Origin: Parasponia andersonii
Lineage: Eukaryota; Streptophyta; Magnoliopsida; Rosales; Cannabaceae
DNA length: 64,000 bases
Reading direction: 5' to 3'
Assembly: GCA_002914805.1 (NCBI GenBank)
Contig: JXTB01000292.1
Location: 246,593-310,592, forward strand
Shown: positions 1-14,200 of the stretch, one piece after another
Position numbering within the stretch: position 1 is the stretch's first letter
How the letters are laid out: each line of letters starts with the position of its first letter
The notes under the pieces: generated by a model
The model's input: only the letters and a program-made list of their open reading frames with translations
Told to the model about the DNA's origin: nothing
The model's database searches: none
Translations under genes and position numbers: made by a program

Positions 1-2013
1 ATTTAAATAAATTACCATTGAAACCCAACAAACGAGTTCCAATCTAACAAAATATATAAATGAGTTATAAGTTACAAGAATATAAAAACAAATATAGTCA
101 AAAGAAACGCATGTATCATGGAGATATTTTTGCCAATTTTGTTTGATTATTCAGTGGTCGGTTTGATCAGTTTCATACTCCAAAATCCTTAACCAAACAA
201 ACTAACAAAACTTTCAAGAAGAAAAGAAAACAAAAATAATAAGCAGCTTGATTTGGATTAGTCAATTTGTGAAGTTTGTCAGTTATGTTAGCCAATTTAT
301 TTTCTAGCTCTAACTAATATTGTAGTCGTAAACAAGGTTTTGTGCCCCAATTTGATGTCTACACTGAAGTAACCACTTTTTTTTGGATAATAATAGCCTC
401 GTCTACTCGAAGCAAAAGATGTTTAATTACATTACAAGCATAAAGATTACAATTTCAAACTTCTCAAAGAAATGAGACAAAAAGTAGATCACAAATATAA
501 CAATTGCAAGATTTATGAGTTACCATAATTCTGCAAGAAAAGAAGATAACAAGGATCACTAGTAAACTGTTGTGTTTATCTACTCTTGGATTACATTCTT
601 GATATGGTAAACTATAACTCTAATACTAAAAGAGATCCACGTTCATTGAAAGAAAAATAACTCAACCACCTAACAAATCTAAATCAAAAAAGAAAATCTC
701 AGATTCAAGATCTCGTTAATAGACTTGAAAATCTAGATTTTGAATTATTAGAAAACTTAAAAAAAAAAAAAAAATCTGATCTCATTCCTGAGAGATATAA
801 GGGAGAGAGATCAATGAATAAGAGGAGGAGGAGGAAAGGCCGGAGAAAGAGATCGAGATATTCCCTCTCTGACCTCTGTAAGAGCAACGGTGAAGGCTTC
901 TATTTTGAGAGAGAATGACAGGTATAGAGAGAGAGAAGTATGCTTTTTTGAGAAATTAAATATAAAGTAAACACTTGTTAGCTATTAATAATTAAGCTAA
1001 CAAGCTTAGTTAGCTTCGAAGTAAATGTTATTTCATTTTATTTTGCTCTAATTTTCTTTTTCATTGAGAAAGGAAACATAGGAAAAGGAATAAAACAAGA
1101 GCATGTATTGAAGTTACTAATTTTAGTTTTGTTAGTATTGGCACGCATAATATTTGGTCTTTTATGGTAACACCCATGTAAGTTATCTAATAAGGTTCCT
1201 ACGTGAAACATTAAAAAGAAAAATAAATTAAAAAAACAAATAAAAAAGTTAAGTTACTTTTCATCTAGTGACAGAATAAAAATTTTACATAATTTGGAAA
1301 TTTATGGTTTATTTGCAAAATTGTTCAAAATAATTTTGATTTGTAAAACAGTTACATTTTTTAAAAATAAATGTTAAAAATCCAACTATTAAACCAATAC
1401 TAAAGTCGTATATTCACCAATAAATATAGATCAATAATTAATTATAAAATTCATAATCAAGTCAAGTTCTTGTACTGTCAACCTAAAGTACTAGATGTTC
1501 ATTGAGAGTATTTCTGCCGACTCAATGAGAATGCAACGTGCGGAAAAGAATAATGGACATAAAAAGACAAATTGTTCTATGCCAAAGAGCAATAGATCTA
1601 ATACCGGTTTGAAGGACCCGGAAAACAAGAAGCTTGATTATTTTATTACAGATGTGTATGAGTTAGCCAGATGAGAGTTAACTTGCCAACTTAAGAAATA
1701 CTAAACACACTTATTTGTTAGTAAGTTAAGGCCAGATTTGATCATAAAAGATAGGCATAAATTATCCAGACTACTATAAGACAAAATTAATTCAATCACT
1801 ACAACTCAAGTTCGTCAACCAGACCACAAACATTAAACATAGTCTCAGAATAAAAAATATTGCTCAAGGTCTCTAGGCAATAAATGTTAAAAATAAATTT
1901 GTTTAAGCCCATCAACATGAGGCCTAATAAGTTGGAATTAGCTCAAGTGCAAAGCCCATAAAAAAAAAAGTCCAAGTCCAAATTAAAGAAATCTTTCACC
2001 TAGAATCTTTTAG
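1..2013. other. AT-rich intergenic stretch, no gene seen
   Basis: No reading frame here resembles a known protein. A purine-rich patch (about 780-930, GAG/GGA-rich) gives an 60-residue frame on the minus strand that is low-complexity Leu/Phe and is not credible as a gene. Around 975-1015 a short inverted repeat built on AAGCTAACAAGCTTAGTTAG could form a hairpin. Nothing else was recognised. Confidence 0.6.
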
Positions 2014-2333
2014 TGTTAGTTAGATATTAGTTTTTTACATGTGAATTATTTGATTACTTAGATTATTATTAGACGCGTGTAAAAGAAAATATGTATGGCT
2101 TAAGGAATTTTGTAATTGTTTATTTGTATGGTTATCATTGTTTCTCATGTAGTATAAATACCCCTCCCCATTTGAGTTTTAAGCATCAAGTAAGAAGCAA
2201 AACTTCTAAGAGTAAAGAGAAGAGAGAAAGAAGCATAGCTTCTAATGAGTGAGTGAGCTTGAAGAGTGAAGTTGAGAATTTTCTCTTGTAAAAGTATTTG
2301 AGTGAATAATAAAGTTTGTTTTACTTTCCAACA
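2014..2333 (+). repeat. LTR of the truncated copia element
   Basis: The stretch opens with TGTTAGTTAG and closes with TTTCCAACA just before the primer-binding site, the usual TG...CA limits. A TATA-like box lies about 180 bp before its end. No partner LTR occurs in the window. Confidence 0.65.
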
Positions 2334-2580
2334 AAGTAGTATCAGAGCGAGGTTATGAGTTCTCATGAAATTCTAAGTATGCTCTGTAGTTGAAGTTTTG
2401 ACTGATCTTCCACATCAGAAAAGAATTCTTGAGATTGAGAGTATTATCTATTTGTTCCAAACATACTACTATTACATATCAAATTAAAGAGCTCGACGAG
2501 ACAAAAATATTGCCGCAAAAATCAGCCCAATCGGAGTCCGAATGACTCTGAACGAGTTGTAGAAAGTTTACTGTCATAAC

Positions 2581-2674
2581 TGAGTCAACTCACCGAGTTA
2601 AGCTGAGTCAGAGCCGTTTGACCAAGCCGTCACAATCGTTGACCGAGCATTGACTTTGACCATTGACTTTGACC
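2581..2674 (+). promoter_or_regulatory. W-box and TGAGTCA cluster in the copia leader
   Basis: Six TTGACC/TTGACT cores lie at 2618, 2639, 2650, 2656, 2663 and 2669, and two TGAGTCA motifs at 2581 and 2604. TTGACY is the core bound by WRKY factors, and TGAGTCA is a bZIP-type site. The spacing of the last four is near-regular (6-7 bp). That these sites were active in the element, or influence neighbouring transcription now, is inference. Confidence 0.45.
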
Positions 2675-3649
2675 AGTTGATATACAAGTCAATCTTAAGG
2701 TTTTTTGACGTTCCGAATCAATCCGTGTAGTCGGAATTTCCAAAATTTTTCTCTGTTAAGAGTTATGACTACCGACAGTTTAGCATCTCTTCAAGTTCAA
2801 CCACTTCAAGGTAACAATTTTGATAATTAGACGATCAAAATAAAGGTCCTTCTTGGAGCACATGATGTTTGGGAAATAGTGGAGAAATGTTACAAAGAGC
2901 TAAGAGATGAGGCAATACTACCCTCAACACAGAAAGATAGTTTAAAAGATTCAAGAAAGAGATACAAAAAAGCTCTTTTTCTCATCTATCAGGCCTTAGA
3001 TGATGACGGGTTTGAGAAAATCTTAAGTGCAACCTTCACTAAAGAAGTATGGGAGAAACTTCAAATTTCATATAAGGGAGAAGAAAAGGTTAAAAAGGTC
3101 CGTCTTCAAACTCTAAGAAGAGAGTTTGATTTACTACACATGACGGAAACTGAGTCAGTTTCTGACTACTTTTCAAGAGTTTTAGCCATTTCGAATCACA
3201 TAAAGCAAAATGGTGAGAAACTTGAAAATGTTACGATCATGGAAAAGATTCTTCGATCATTAGACCAAAAATTTGAGAATATTATTACTGTCATCGAATA
3301 AACTAAAGATTTGGGAGCCATAATGATAAAACAACTCTTAGGTTCTTTAGAAGCTCACGAGGAAAAGAAAAAGAAAAAGCCAAATTTTAAGGAGCAGCTT
3401 CTCAAGACACAACTCACAGAGAAAGAAGATAACCAATGTAGCGAAAGAAGTCAACGTGATCGTAATAGAGGACAAGCTCGAGGATAAAGACGTAGTGCAA
3501 GTTGAGGTCGTGGACGAGGTTGGAATTCCAATAACCACAATTATCATATTAGCAATTTCGAAAGAGGAGAAAGCTTTAGAAGAGGTCGTGGTAGAAGTCG
3601 AATGAACTCAAGACCTGAAAAGTCTCAAGTTGAATGTTTCAATTGTCAC

Positions 3650-3687
3650 AAGAGAGAGAGAACGAGCGAGAGAGAGAGAGAGAGAGA
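3650..3687. repeat. GA microsatellite
   Basis: An imperfect (GA)n tract, interrupted by ACGAGC, abuts the point where the copia gag fragment ends. Confidence 0.9.
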
Positions 3688-5008
3688 ATTACAAAAGATT
3701 CGGAAAACCCAAACAGAAAAAACTAGAAATTTTAATTAAGGGCAAAATCAGAAAACAATAATATTACTTAGCTAATAGCTTTTTTAATTTTTAAATGGTT
3801 GGAAATTTTGCTATAAATTAAAAGGAATGGACATCAATTAAGTCAAATTTGAAAAGATGAACATACACCACAATTTCTCTATTTTAAACTCTGATACGTA
3901 TTGTACATAACATAGTATGGTACACTTGAATTCATTTTTGCATCATAATAGAATTTAATTAATTGCTTAAATTATTTAGATTTTAATTAATTGCTAAAAT
4001 TTATTGAAGGTCCATAAATCCCAATTCTACTTCTAATAAACACCGTATTGGATTTAACAATATGTCTTTTATTACAGACTTGATATTATCTTCATAAGAA
4101 TATTTTTCTGACAATATATTATAATTAATAACTAGTATTAATTAATTAATTGAATATTACGTATATTCTTTTAGACAATAAAAATTTCCCAACTTAAATT
4201 TTAAATTTAAAATAACTAAATAAAATATAAAATTGGAAAAGTCATAATGAGCTTAAACAATCCTTGAAAAAGTCACGTGCCTCTGACGCTAATAGAGAAT
4301 AGTTTTTTCTTTCTATTTTAATTAATTAATTATATTAATTAGTTACCTATAAAAGGAGAAAATTTAGTAGAAAATTAGTAGGCATTATTTTCTATAGTCT
4401 ATAGAGACGATAGAGAATTATTTTTTATACTCTATAGACAAGTCCTTACAATCTTATGTATTAAGAATATTGTAAATTCATAGTGATTTTTGAGAGAAGC
4501 TATTCATTCACCCACATGTGCAATCCTTTGGTGCTGAAGGCTTAAATTGAAAGATCATAATTTAAATTATAATTTAGAATACGAAAAAACTAAAATCTGC
4601 TAGGCTTCGAGAGATTATGAATCTTGTTCTACTTTCTTTTGTATTCTGTTTTCTATTCTCTATGAATAATACTTTTTGAAAATATTTTTTTAATATGCCT
4701 TGCCATTCTTCCGCTGCAAACTCCCATAACAAACCAACAAGCATAGCATAGCATATATATATATATAGATGCTGTAGCGCACAGGCATTCATTTTATATA
4801 CACAGGCTATAGGTGCTTGAGTAATACTAGTATTACAAGCATCCTTAACTTTGAGAAAGCTGCCACGATTCAAAGTTGCGCACGAATATAAGCATGTGTT
4901 GAGAGTTTGTGACAACTAAAACCGCAAAGACCATTCAAATGAAATCACTAACTCCACATTTGCAGTTTGGAAAACTCCCACACAGTCGAAAGTAAAAACG
5001 AGATTAGA
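3688..5008. other. AT-rich intergenic DNA and 3' flank of the glucosidase gene
   Basis: No gene was recognised. A TATA-like CTATAAAAGG at about 4347 followed by a GAGAGAAGC stretch resembles the promoter part of an LTR, but no matching partner or ends are visible. An (AT)n tract lies near 4755. The part just below 5009 should contain the 3' UTR of the minus-strand glucosidase gene; its poly(A) site cannot be fixed by eye. Confidence 0.5.
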
Positions 5009-5202
5009 CTAGGAACTTCTGATAACCTTGTAGCAATGGGTGATTCTGACGGGAGATTGTTTCGAAACAGGCCTTTGCTCAGACCACAGCTCTAAATTTA
5101 CTGTACCAGTTCCCCAGTGGATGAGGCACTTGTAAACCTGTTTGACATCAAAATAATTGACTAGAGCCAGACCGAGACATTTGTCGATGAGCCTCCATTC
5201 AC
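5009..5202 (-). CDS. HGL1: HGL1 terminal exon
   Basis: Encodes the C-terminal 63 residues, including [24 protein letters not shown] and RPVSKQSP, then a stop at 5009-5011. The family ends at this point, so the C-terminus is complete. Confidence 0.93.
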
Positions 5203-8200
5203 CTAAAGTAACCATGTAAAGGCCATATGAATCAGTAAGAAATTATCATAAGCGAAGTCACTAAGATTCAGAACTTAAGCATTCCGCATTATCACCAGTT
5301 AAGCAAAAAATAATAATAATAATAAAAAAAAAGTGTTCAGCAGATTCACAAATATGTAGCTAACCATTGACGCATAATAAAATCTACAAGGAAGTGTATT
5401 TTCCTTTCTACATTTTTTATTGTCGACCATGTGTAATATATTATGCCACATGTGATGAATTTCTAATTCATTACATGTAAGGAAAGGATTTGTTAATTAG
5501 AACCTTAAAAAATAAAAATATATAAATAAATAAATAAATAAAAAAAGAAAAGAAGAAGAAGAAGAGTAGCCAATAGGGGAAAAATTGTTCATCACCTAAA
5601 GTAGGCTGTAAAGAAAACAGTGTATTGTTGCAAAGCTCCTGTGCATGCAGACATCCGATATTATATACCCAAGAACTAGAAAATCGAATATCGTGGAAGT
5701 TGGAACGACATAATGTTTCCATTTAATAGCTTGAAGACCATTAAACACATTCCAAAATCCAAATACATCATGTTCAGAACCAATTATTTCAAGACTTAAA
5801 TCATGCTTTTCAGTAAATTCTTTCATAATGGTATGATTAAGCTCAATCGACTAGAACAAAATTGTGCAAAAACATCATAGCATTTGTAGCAGCTTTCAAA
5901 CTAGTGTTCGTGAATTTTATGAAGGTTCATGGGACAGAACATATAAATCAAGTAGCTACTTCCTCTATTTGTGCATTCCTAGGAGTAATATTCAAATTCT
6001 ATGAAATAGCTCTGCATTTCATATAAATGTATGTAAATATTAAAAATAGGTATCTTTACCATTGGGTAGGAGATGCCCTTCATAAAACTGCTCCCCAGAT
6101 TCTGGCCAAATTTCGTGCTTTGACCCATCAATAGAGGTAAATGAGACATAAGACTCTGTGGGGTGCAGGAGGGTGAACATTGGATGTACTCTTAGGCAAA
6201 CCAATCTACAACACAAAATAAAGGTAATGAAGTACGCATAAAATACAAAAAGAAGACAGATGAGGAGTAAAGATCTTCAACAGAATGAGAGAGCACACAC
6301 ATACACCGAGACAGACACAAAGAACATAAGAAAATTAGGATTAAGTTTCTTTCAAAATAAAAGAATCACTTTTTCTTTCATAGTTGCACAGAAAGACTAA
6401 CACGCATAAGAAGATATTTCTACAGGCACTATTGGACAAAGAACTTTACCAACAAATTATATTTCAGCCATCACAAAATCTATACTTACGAAGCTGAGGG
6501 AGGGAATTAGTGCCCTCAAAGTAGGGCTCAACAAAAGTGGGGAGAGGGTGGGAGAACACAGAAGAAAGTAGGCATTTAGAACTCAGCAAGGTGTCATGAC
6601 CAAGGGTATAAAATACAATTGCTAGTTATGTGCAAAAGGGATGGTGAAGACTGATCAATTATCCTATCTATCATTAAATTCCAAGTTATTAGAGCAATAC
6701 TAAAGAACACTTATGGTGCTTAGCAACACACGTTAATTAATGTAGTGTATTGTATGTGAGCCCACCTGTATCAGTATGTAATGCGTTAAACATTTTTTAA
6801 AATTTATTTTGTCCAGTTCGGAATGAAAATATGTTTACTTGCTTAGCATAAAAAGAAGAAAAGAAATAGAAAAATTGTAGGGTGTCAAATTATGTTTATA
6901 GGAGTTAAGAAACCAATTTAGTATACCACACTAGAAACCTTCAATCCAAAAAGCTTAAGAGTGGTTTCTACTATTAGTGGACTATTTAGCTTATGAACAA
7001 TGTTGATTTAAGAAACAGAGGAACAATTTAGGTAATTTAAATTAATAATTTCAATAGTTTTAGATTTAAAACCTTCTAAAAAGCTTCTTTTCAATTGAAA
7101 TATTTCTCTTTTTGGCTAAAAAATTTAAATTACAGTAGTAGACAGGATTAAGAGAGAGTAAGTAAATACACTCAGCTGAAGAAGTAACATGAAAGCAAAG
7201 GAAACTAATTGCTTATTGTCACTAATGGGTTAATTCAGGACTTTTCTAGACATTTATTTAGTTCAGGGACCAAATGGTCACTAATTGAAGGATTCAAAAA
7301 CCTTTAGTGCCACAAACCCATATCTTTAAACAAGTCTTGCGGTACAGTACTGTCAATAGTTGTAAAAAACTAACAGTAACAAAAATACGATACAAGGGTT
7401 TTATAAAGCCAACCTCGAAAATCCACCAGAACCAGCCCCAACTTTTTCTGCGACAATGCTAGAATCAATGCGAAACGCTTTAGGTTCATCCTTTGGAATA
7501 CATATCTGTCGTTTTATAGCGAGCCCACCACCAATGTCACCTTCTAACAGAAGAGATTCCAGCTCTCCTGCATTCTCAAGATTCCGTCTGCAGGAAAAAG
7601 GATTTCATATATAGTCAGAACTCAGAAATTATACAATGTAGCCTTTCTTTTTTGCCTGGAAAAACAATACACTTCGCCATTTAAAAGAAAACTTAAATTT
7701 TATTACTTTTTCTGCTGCAAACAAAACAGAAATGCTTTTACAGTTTACAAGCATTAGGGTTTCCTTGATTTGTTTACATACTAACACTCGCCCCTAACAA
7801 GTGTGGCTGGGAAAAAGTGTATCACAAAGGTTTAATAAGAGAATAGTAGTGATGGTCTCAACAGATTATGAATTCGTAACAGTGACCATAATACATGCAT
7901 TTGTTGAGAATCACTGATGAATTTACTCGAAAGATTTGAATTCAGCACCTTTTGCTCTCATACCGACAAGGAGCCACATATATACCTAAGTCTTAAGATA
8001 TTGTAGGCGCTTAAGTCAAAATGATTCCCATATTCTAACATTCTTACAATAATTTGAAGTTCAGGAAGTCAAATTCAATATCTGTAAAAATATCAGAAAA
8101 TTCAAACTTCGACAGTTTTTTTTTTTTTTTTGAAATGAAACTTTGACAGTATTTTATATGCAACCACCTGTGAAAAGAGCATCACTTGAATACAAATATG

Positions 8201-11200
8201 GCACAATGTAATGTCAAAGTTTCGTATTAAAATATAGATTCCCAATCCAATAGATATATTTTTTTTTGACCTATCCATAGGTTTTTTTTTTTCTTAGCGA
8301 CTACCACAATTTAAGTAGTTAGAAAAAAATAATATTAAAATAAATATCCATTATTTAATACTTTTCTTTCTCCACATTTTACCATAAAAGACGTGTTTAA
8401 TAAATTTTAATTGGACAAAACAATACCTATCCATAGATATAAAAAATATACTAACTAGATTGGTACCCTAAAATATATGTATTTTTTATATATTTCGAGA
8501 GAGAGAGCTTTGGGGTTTTACAGAGTTTATCAAGATCTCAATTGAGATAAGTACAGGCTCCTGTATCCTGACATCCTACAGATAACAGAGTCTTAAGGAA
8601 AAGCAAAAGGAAGCCTTTCTTTTCGTTTAGTTCTCTGTTATTTGTTATCTAATACTTGCTATGATTACTTACAATTAATTAGATCAAAACTTTGAACAAT
8701 ACCCAAAGATCACTTGGGAGGATAATGATGGACCTCAAATTGTACTCAATTTTAAATTTTCAGTAATGATCTTCACAACAAAATAGTTCCTGTTTCTTAT
8801 CAGGCGGTTTTGCTTGTGCTTGTTGGTCTTAGTTTGTACAAACCTGCATCAGTTCCCAAGAATAAAAAAGATAAAAAGTGAAGGAGGTGCCTGGTTTATG
8901 CAATTCANNNNNNNNNNNNNNNNNNNNNNNNNNNNNNNNNNNNNNNNNNNNNNNNNNNNNNNNNNNNNNNNNNNNNNNNNNNNNNNNNNNNNNNNNNNNN
9001 NNNNNNNNNNNNNNNNNNNNNNNNNNNNNNNNNNNNNNNNNNNNNNNNNNNNNNNNNNNNNNNNNNNNNNNNNNNNNNNNNNNNNNNNNNNNNNNNNNNN
9101 NNNNNNNNNNNNNNNNNNNNNNNNNNNNNNNNNNNNNNNNNNNNNNNNNNNNNNNNNNNNNNNNNNNNNNNNNNNNNNNNNNNNNNNNNNNNNNNNNNNN
9201 NNNNNNNNNNNNNNNNNNNNNNNNNNNNNNNNNNNNNNNNNNNNNNNNNNNNNNNNNNNNNNNNNNNNNNNNNNNNNNNNNNNNNNNNNNNNNNNNNNNN
9301 NNNNNNNNNNNNNNNNNNNNNNNNNNNNNNNNNNNNNNNNNNNNNNNNNNNNNNNNNNNNNNNNNNNNNNNNNNNNNNNNNNNNNNNNNNNNNNNNNNNN
9401 NNNNNNNNNNNNNNNNNNNAAAAAAAAAAAAAAAAAAGAAGAAGAAGAATAGGACTTTCTTATTGAAAGATTGAACTGTACACAAATATGGACATTCAAG
9501 AGGTCGACACTCTCCCACAAATGAACTCAGCTCTATATCTTTCACAATTAACAACTGAACTGCCTTAAACCAACCCCTCCAATACTATTTATAAGCACTC
9601 GCTTACCTAGCTAATCAAGAATACAACTAACTCACTAACTAACCTCCCTTCATAACCACCTATTCCAACTAACAAACTCTAACTACCTACCTAAACCAGC
9701 CCATAATTGAGTACATATCAGTTACCCTCCGCTCAAAATATTCACCTTGTCCTCAAGGTGGATATCCTACTATCTACACCTGTGCGGATCATCATGAACC
9801 ACTATAACTTGGAGCGCTTTGTTCTTACAATGATGTCCAACCGAGTATTTTTCATCATAACACAAACATAAACCTTTTGCTTTCCCTGTTTGGAACTCCA
9901 AATCTGTCAAATGCTTGACTAAAGCATTGGATTGTGGAATCAACTCCTTGGTTAAAGCTGTTGCCTTGTTTAAACTCAAGGGATTTGTTGAGTCCACACC
10001 AAGGCTGTAGTCCATATTCAAATACCCTTCAAAATTAGATCCCGACTCCAGCATATCTTATTTCAACATCAAATTCCTATCATCTACCCATTGAGCTAAA
10101 TCCATGACCCGAGACAACCTGATGGGTTTCATCAAACGGAATTCAGCTCGAATCTCCTGTGTCAACCAACCCATTGATGAATTTGCTTTCAAGAACGTGC
10201 TCCAAAATATCATGTACTGATGAGGCCAAGATTTCAAATTCCAGGCGAAATTCGCTCACCATACCCACTTGTTGTAGAGCCAAAAACTTCACCTGAAGTT
10301 CCATCTTGAGATGAGCAAAATTGCACGAGGAGCATTGGTTTTAATCCAGCCCAACTACGAATCAGTTGACAAAAATCTTCTCATTGGAACCAAGCCAAAG
10401 CCTCACCATCCATACTAACAGCAGCCGCCTCCAATTTCTTAAGCTCCGACAAACGATTCATCAAGAAAAACACTCAGCTCGAAAGACCCATCCGTCCGGG
10501 TTCATTCCGTCAAAAGTGGGCATCTCCAAACGCCACAATCAGGAACGATATCCCCCGTAATCACGATACGATCCGTATCTCGGAGGATTCTCATAGCCAA
10601 ACTCGCATGCGCCACAATCCTGGCGACCATAACCAGGATGGCCATAAACCCCCTCTCGGAACCCTACAAGACTCCACTTTGCTCATGTTGAAATATTTTT
10701 AAGAAAAATAGCAAAAAGAATCTCTGTAATTTAATTAAAAAAAAAAACGTGTAGGAGTTGTTGACAAAAAGCGTGTACTTAAATTACGTGATTAGTTGTG
10801 TAATTAGTTGTAATATTTAGTTTCCTTTTTTTAGGTTTATTAGATTGAGAGTTTTTTAGGAGTTTTCCTTGTACAGGAAATCTGGTTGTTTGTTTCCATT
10901 TTATGTATTGCTACTTGTTATTTTTATTCTCGGTATATTCTTCCTATAAAAGGGACACCTATGTGCGTGCATTTTGTAGTGTGAAATACAATAGTTATCT
11001 TTTCAATATTGTTTACACGATATCATAGAAGAACTGATCCAGAAATTGTGAGGAAAAAAAAATAACCAAGAGTTTTCATCCTACCCTAAANNNTTCAATA
11101 TTGTTTACACGATATCATAGAAGAACTGATCCAGAAATTGTGAGGAAAAAAAAATAACCAAGAGTTTTCATCCTACCCTAAACCTATCACCATGTCTGAT

Positions 11201-14200
11201 GTTTTAGAAGCTATGTCCCAAAACATTGCCCAGCCAAACACTGACTAGACAGGAAAAACCTTCCAATAAAAACGAAAATCCCTCTTTACAGATCATCTCA
11301 CATAAACTCAATGGCCATAACTATCTACAATGGTCACAATCTGTCCTGGTGTTTGTTAGGGGGAAAGGAAAATATGGATATATAAATGGCTCGGTTAAGC
11401 AACCTGCTGAAACCGATTCCTCCTACCAGTCATGGGATGCCGAAAATTCCATACTCATGGCTTGGTTGGTGAACTCTATGGAACAAAGTATTGGACGTAT
11501 GTATCTATTCCTTCCCACCGCCAAAGCCATCTAGGGCTGCTTAAACATATTCTGATGTTGGACGAATGTATCTATTCCTTCCCACCGCCAAAGCCATCTA
11601 GGGCTGCTGAAACATATTCTGATGCTAGGAATGCTACACAAATGTTCGAGGTCACTCAGCGGGTCCGAAGGATGCGCCAAGGAGATTCCAGTGTGACTAA
11701 GTAGTACAGTACACTAAAGGGCCTTTGACAAGAACTAGACCAGTACTGTTGGATCAAATGGGCATGTTCTAATGATAGTGCCCAATACAACAAAATGTTG
11801 GAAAAAGAGAGAATCTTTGAGCTCATTGGATTGAATAAAGAAATTGGCGAGGTGCGAGGGCGAGTCTTAGGAAGTGATCCACTTTCTTCCATATATGAAG
11901 TATTTGCTACCGTAAGGAGAGAGGAGAGTCAAAGGATTGTCATGATGGGAACCACTCATAATTCTATCACTCCATTGGACAACTCGGCCCTGAAAATAGA
12001 GGCTGCCTTGGCAAGCAACCAACGGAATTTTAAGAAGAATGATGATAAATGCAAGCGACCAAAGTGTGATCATTGCAACAAACCATGGCACACCAAGGTT
12101 ACTTGCTTGAAGATCCATGGGAAACCTGCACACCTAAAGAATGGAAAAACTCCAGATAGGAATTATCCTGCTCTCTATATTGTTGAGGAGAGAAAATAGG
12201 AGCAAACCTCTAGTGAATCATATGACAATCAATTTACCAAGGAGCAGTGGGATCTCCTTTGTGATTTTGAGTCGGGCCAACCTAGCCAATTCTAACAACC
12301 CTTTTGTTCGCTGGCAACTAATCTAATCAAAACTATTCCTTGGATAATTGATTCAAGAGCATCTGATCGCATGACTGGTATGTCTGATTTGTTTATATCA
12401 TATATCCCTTGTTCTGGAAACAAAAGGTTTAAATAATTTATGGATCATTATCAGCTATTACAGGAAAATGGTCAATCTCAATTTCAAAAACTCTTTGCTT
12501 AAAATCTGTTCTACATGTTCCTAGACTTACATGTAATGTTTTTTCTGTAAGTAAATTCACAAAAAACCAAAATTGTGTTGTTCACTTCTTTCCCAATCAT
12601 TGTGAATTTTAGGACTTTGGTCTCGAGGAAGAGGGTTGGCAATGCTAGATTGGAAAATGGGTTGTACTACTTTGATAATGGATCAAACGTAGAAGGACCA
12701 AATTAGTTTGCAAATAAAGCCTCTCTTTATTATACAGAGGATGATATTATGTTATGGCGCTGTAGATTAGGACATCCTAGTTTTCCTTATCTACATAAGT
12801 TATTACCCTTCAAATTTAAAAATAAGGATCCTTCAAAATTTCAGTGTGATATTTGTGAATTATCATAGCATAAATGTGCTCATTTTCGATCAAAAGTTTA
12901 TCGAAAATCTGCTCCTTTTGTTCTTATGTATAGCAATATTTGGGGTCCTTTTCGGGGTAACAAATATTTCAGGAACCAGATGGTTCATTATGTTTATTGA
13001 TGACCATACTCGGCTTTGTTGGGTATATCTTTTAAAAGAAAAATCAGAAGTTGCTCAATACTTTAAGAATTTTTCAACAATGATAAAAACACAATTTGGA
13101 GTGCCAATAAGAATTTTGAGAACAGATTATGGGAGAGAATATTTTTCTGGGATATTAGGAGATTTTTTAAGGGAAAATGGTATCATTCACTAATCCTCTT
13201 GTGTTGATAGCCCACAACAAAACAACCTTGTTGAGAGAAAAAATAGACATCTTTTAGAAGTAGCTAGGGCATCAATGTTTACTACAGGGATTCCCAAACA
13301 CTTCTGGGGGATTCAATCTTAACAATATCATACTTAATTAATTACTGACCATCTAGAGTGTTAGGATTTCAAACTCCAATTCAAATTTTGAATGAAATTT
13401 TTCCACAAACAAAATTGATTCAGTCACTACCTATCAAAGTCTTTGGGTGTCAAGCATTTGTCCACATTCATAGTCATAATCGCAATAAATTAGATCCTAA
13501 AGCTGTCAAATGCGTTTTTTTAAGGATATTCTCCTACCCTAAAAGGATATAAATGTTATGACTCTATCAATAGAAAGTATTAAATATCTTTTGATTTTAC
13601 CTTTTTTGAAAACAAACCATTTTTTCCCAAAGTCGAGCAGATCATACCCCGTTTTTAAGATGATCAGCAGAGAGAGATCGCTATTCTAATAGTTTATGTG
13701 GACGACGTAATTGTAATCAGCAATAATATAGAAGATATTCAGAAGTTGAAAGATTTCTTGGGAAGAAAATTCGAAATTAAGGACCTTGGACCCTTAAAAT
13801 ACTTTTTGGAAATAGTGGTAGCCCAATCAAAGAGTGGAATTGTTGTTACACAAAGGAAATATACGATGGATTTGCTCAAAGAAGTAGGAATGCTTGGCTG
13901 TAAACCAAGAGATATACCCATTGATGCTAATTTCAAGCTTGGAGTCAAAGTTTTAAAAAGCTGAATCAGGAATCGAGGCATTTTGTTTTAGCCTCAAGAG
14001 GCGTAGGCCTCGAGGCGAACAGAGACGTAAGACTTGACTTTAAGTATTAACTTTAAGTAATAAAAAACCTCATAAAAATTCATAAAGAAATAGAAAACTC
14101 CTAAAAAAAAAGTCTTGCATAACATTATAGTAAAAAGACAATTGCATAATAAAGGCATAAAATTCATGACAATTAGTAACAAAATATCTCATAAAACCAC

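Larger units (their letters stand above)
2014..3650 (+). mobile_element. Ty1/copia retrotransposon, 5' part only (LTR, leader, gag)
   Basis: Fossil copy. It begins with an LTR of about 320 bp (2014-2333, TG...CA, with a TATA-like GTATAAATA near 2152). Next comes a primer-binding stretch of the tRNA-Met type (GTATCAGAGCG near 2338), then an untranslated leader, then a gag region (about 2760-3650). The gag shows a UBN2/copia-gag domain with motifs such as VWEKLQISYKG and a start of the CCHC knuckle (CFNCHK). No protease, integrase, RT or second LTR follows; the copy stops at a GA repeat. It is broken, with a few interruptions in gag as well as loss of the 3' part. Age cannot be set without a second LTR. 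Confidence 0.8.

Noticed and set aside
705-887. 60-residue minus-strand frame with Leu and Phe runs
   Set aside because: Reverse translation of a purine-rich tract and an A run; not gene-like.
8814-9554. Four open frames of about 200-240 residues around 8.8-9.5 kb
   Set aside because: They consist almost entirely of N bases translated as X; the gap creates them.
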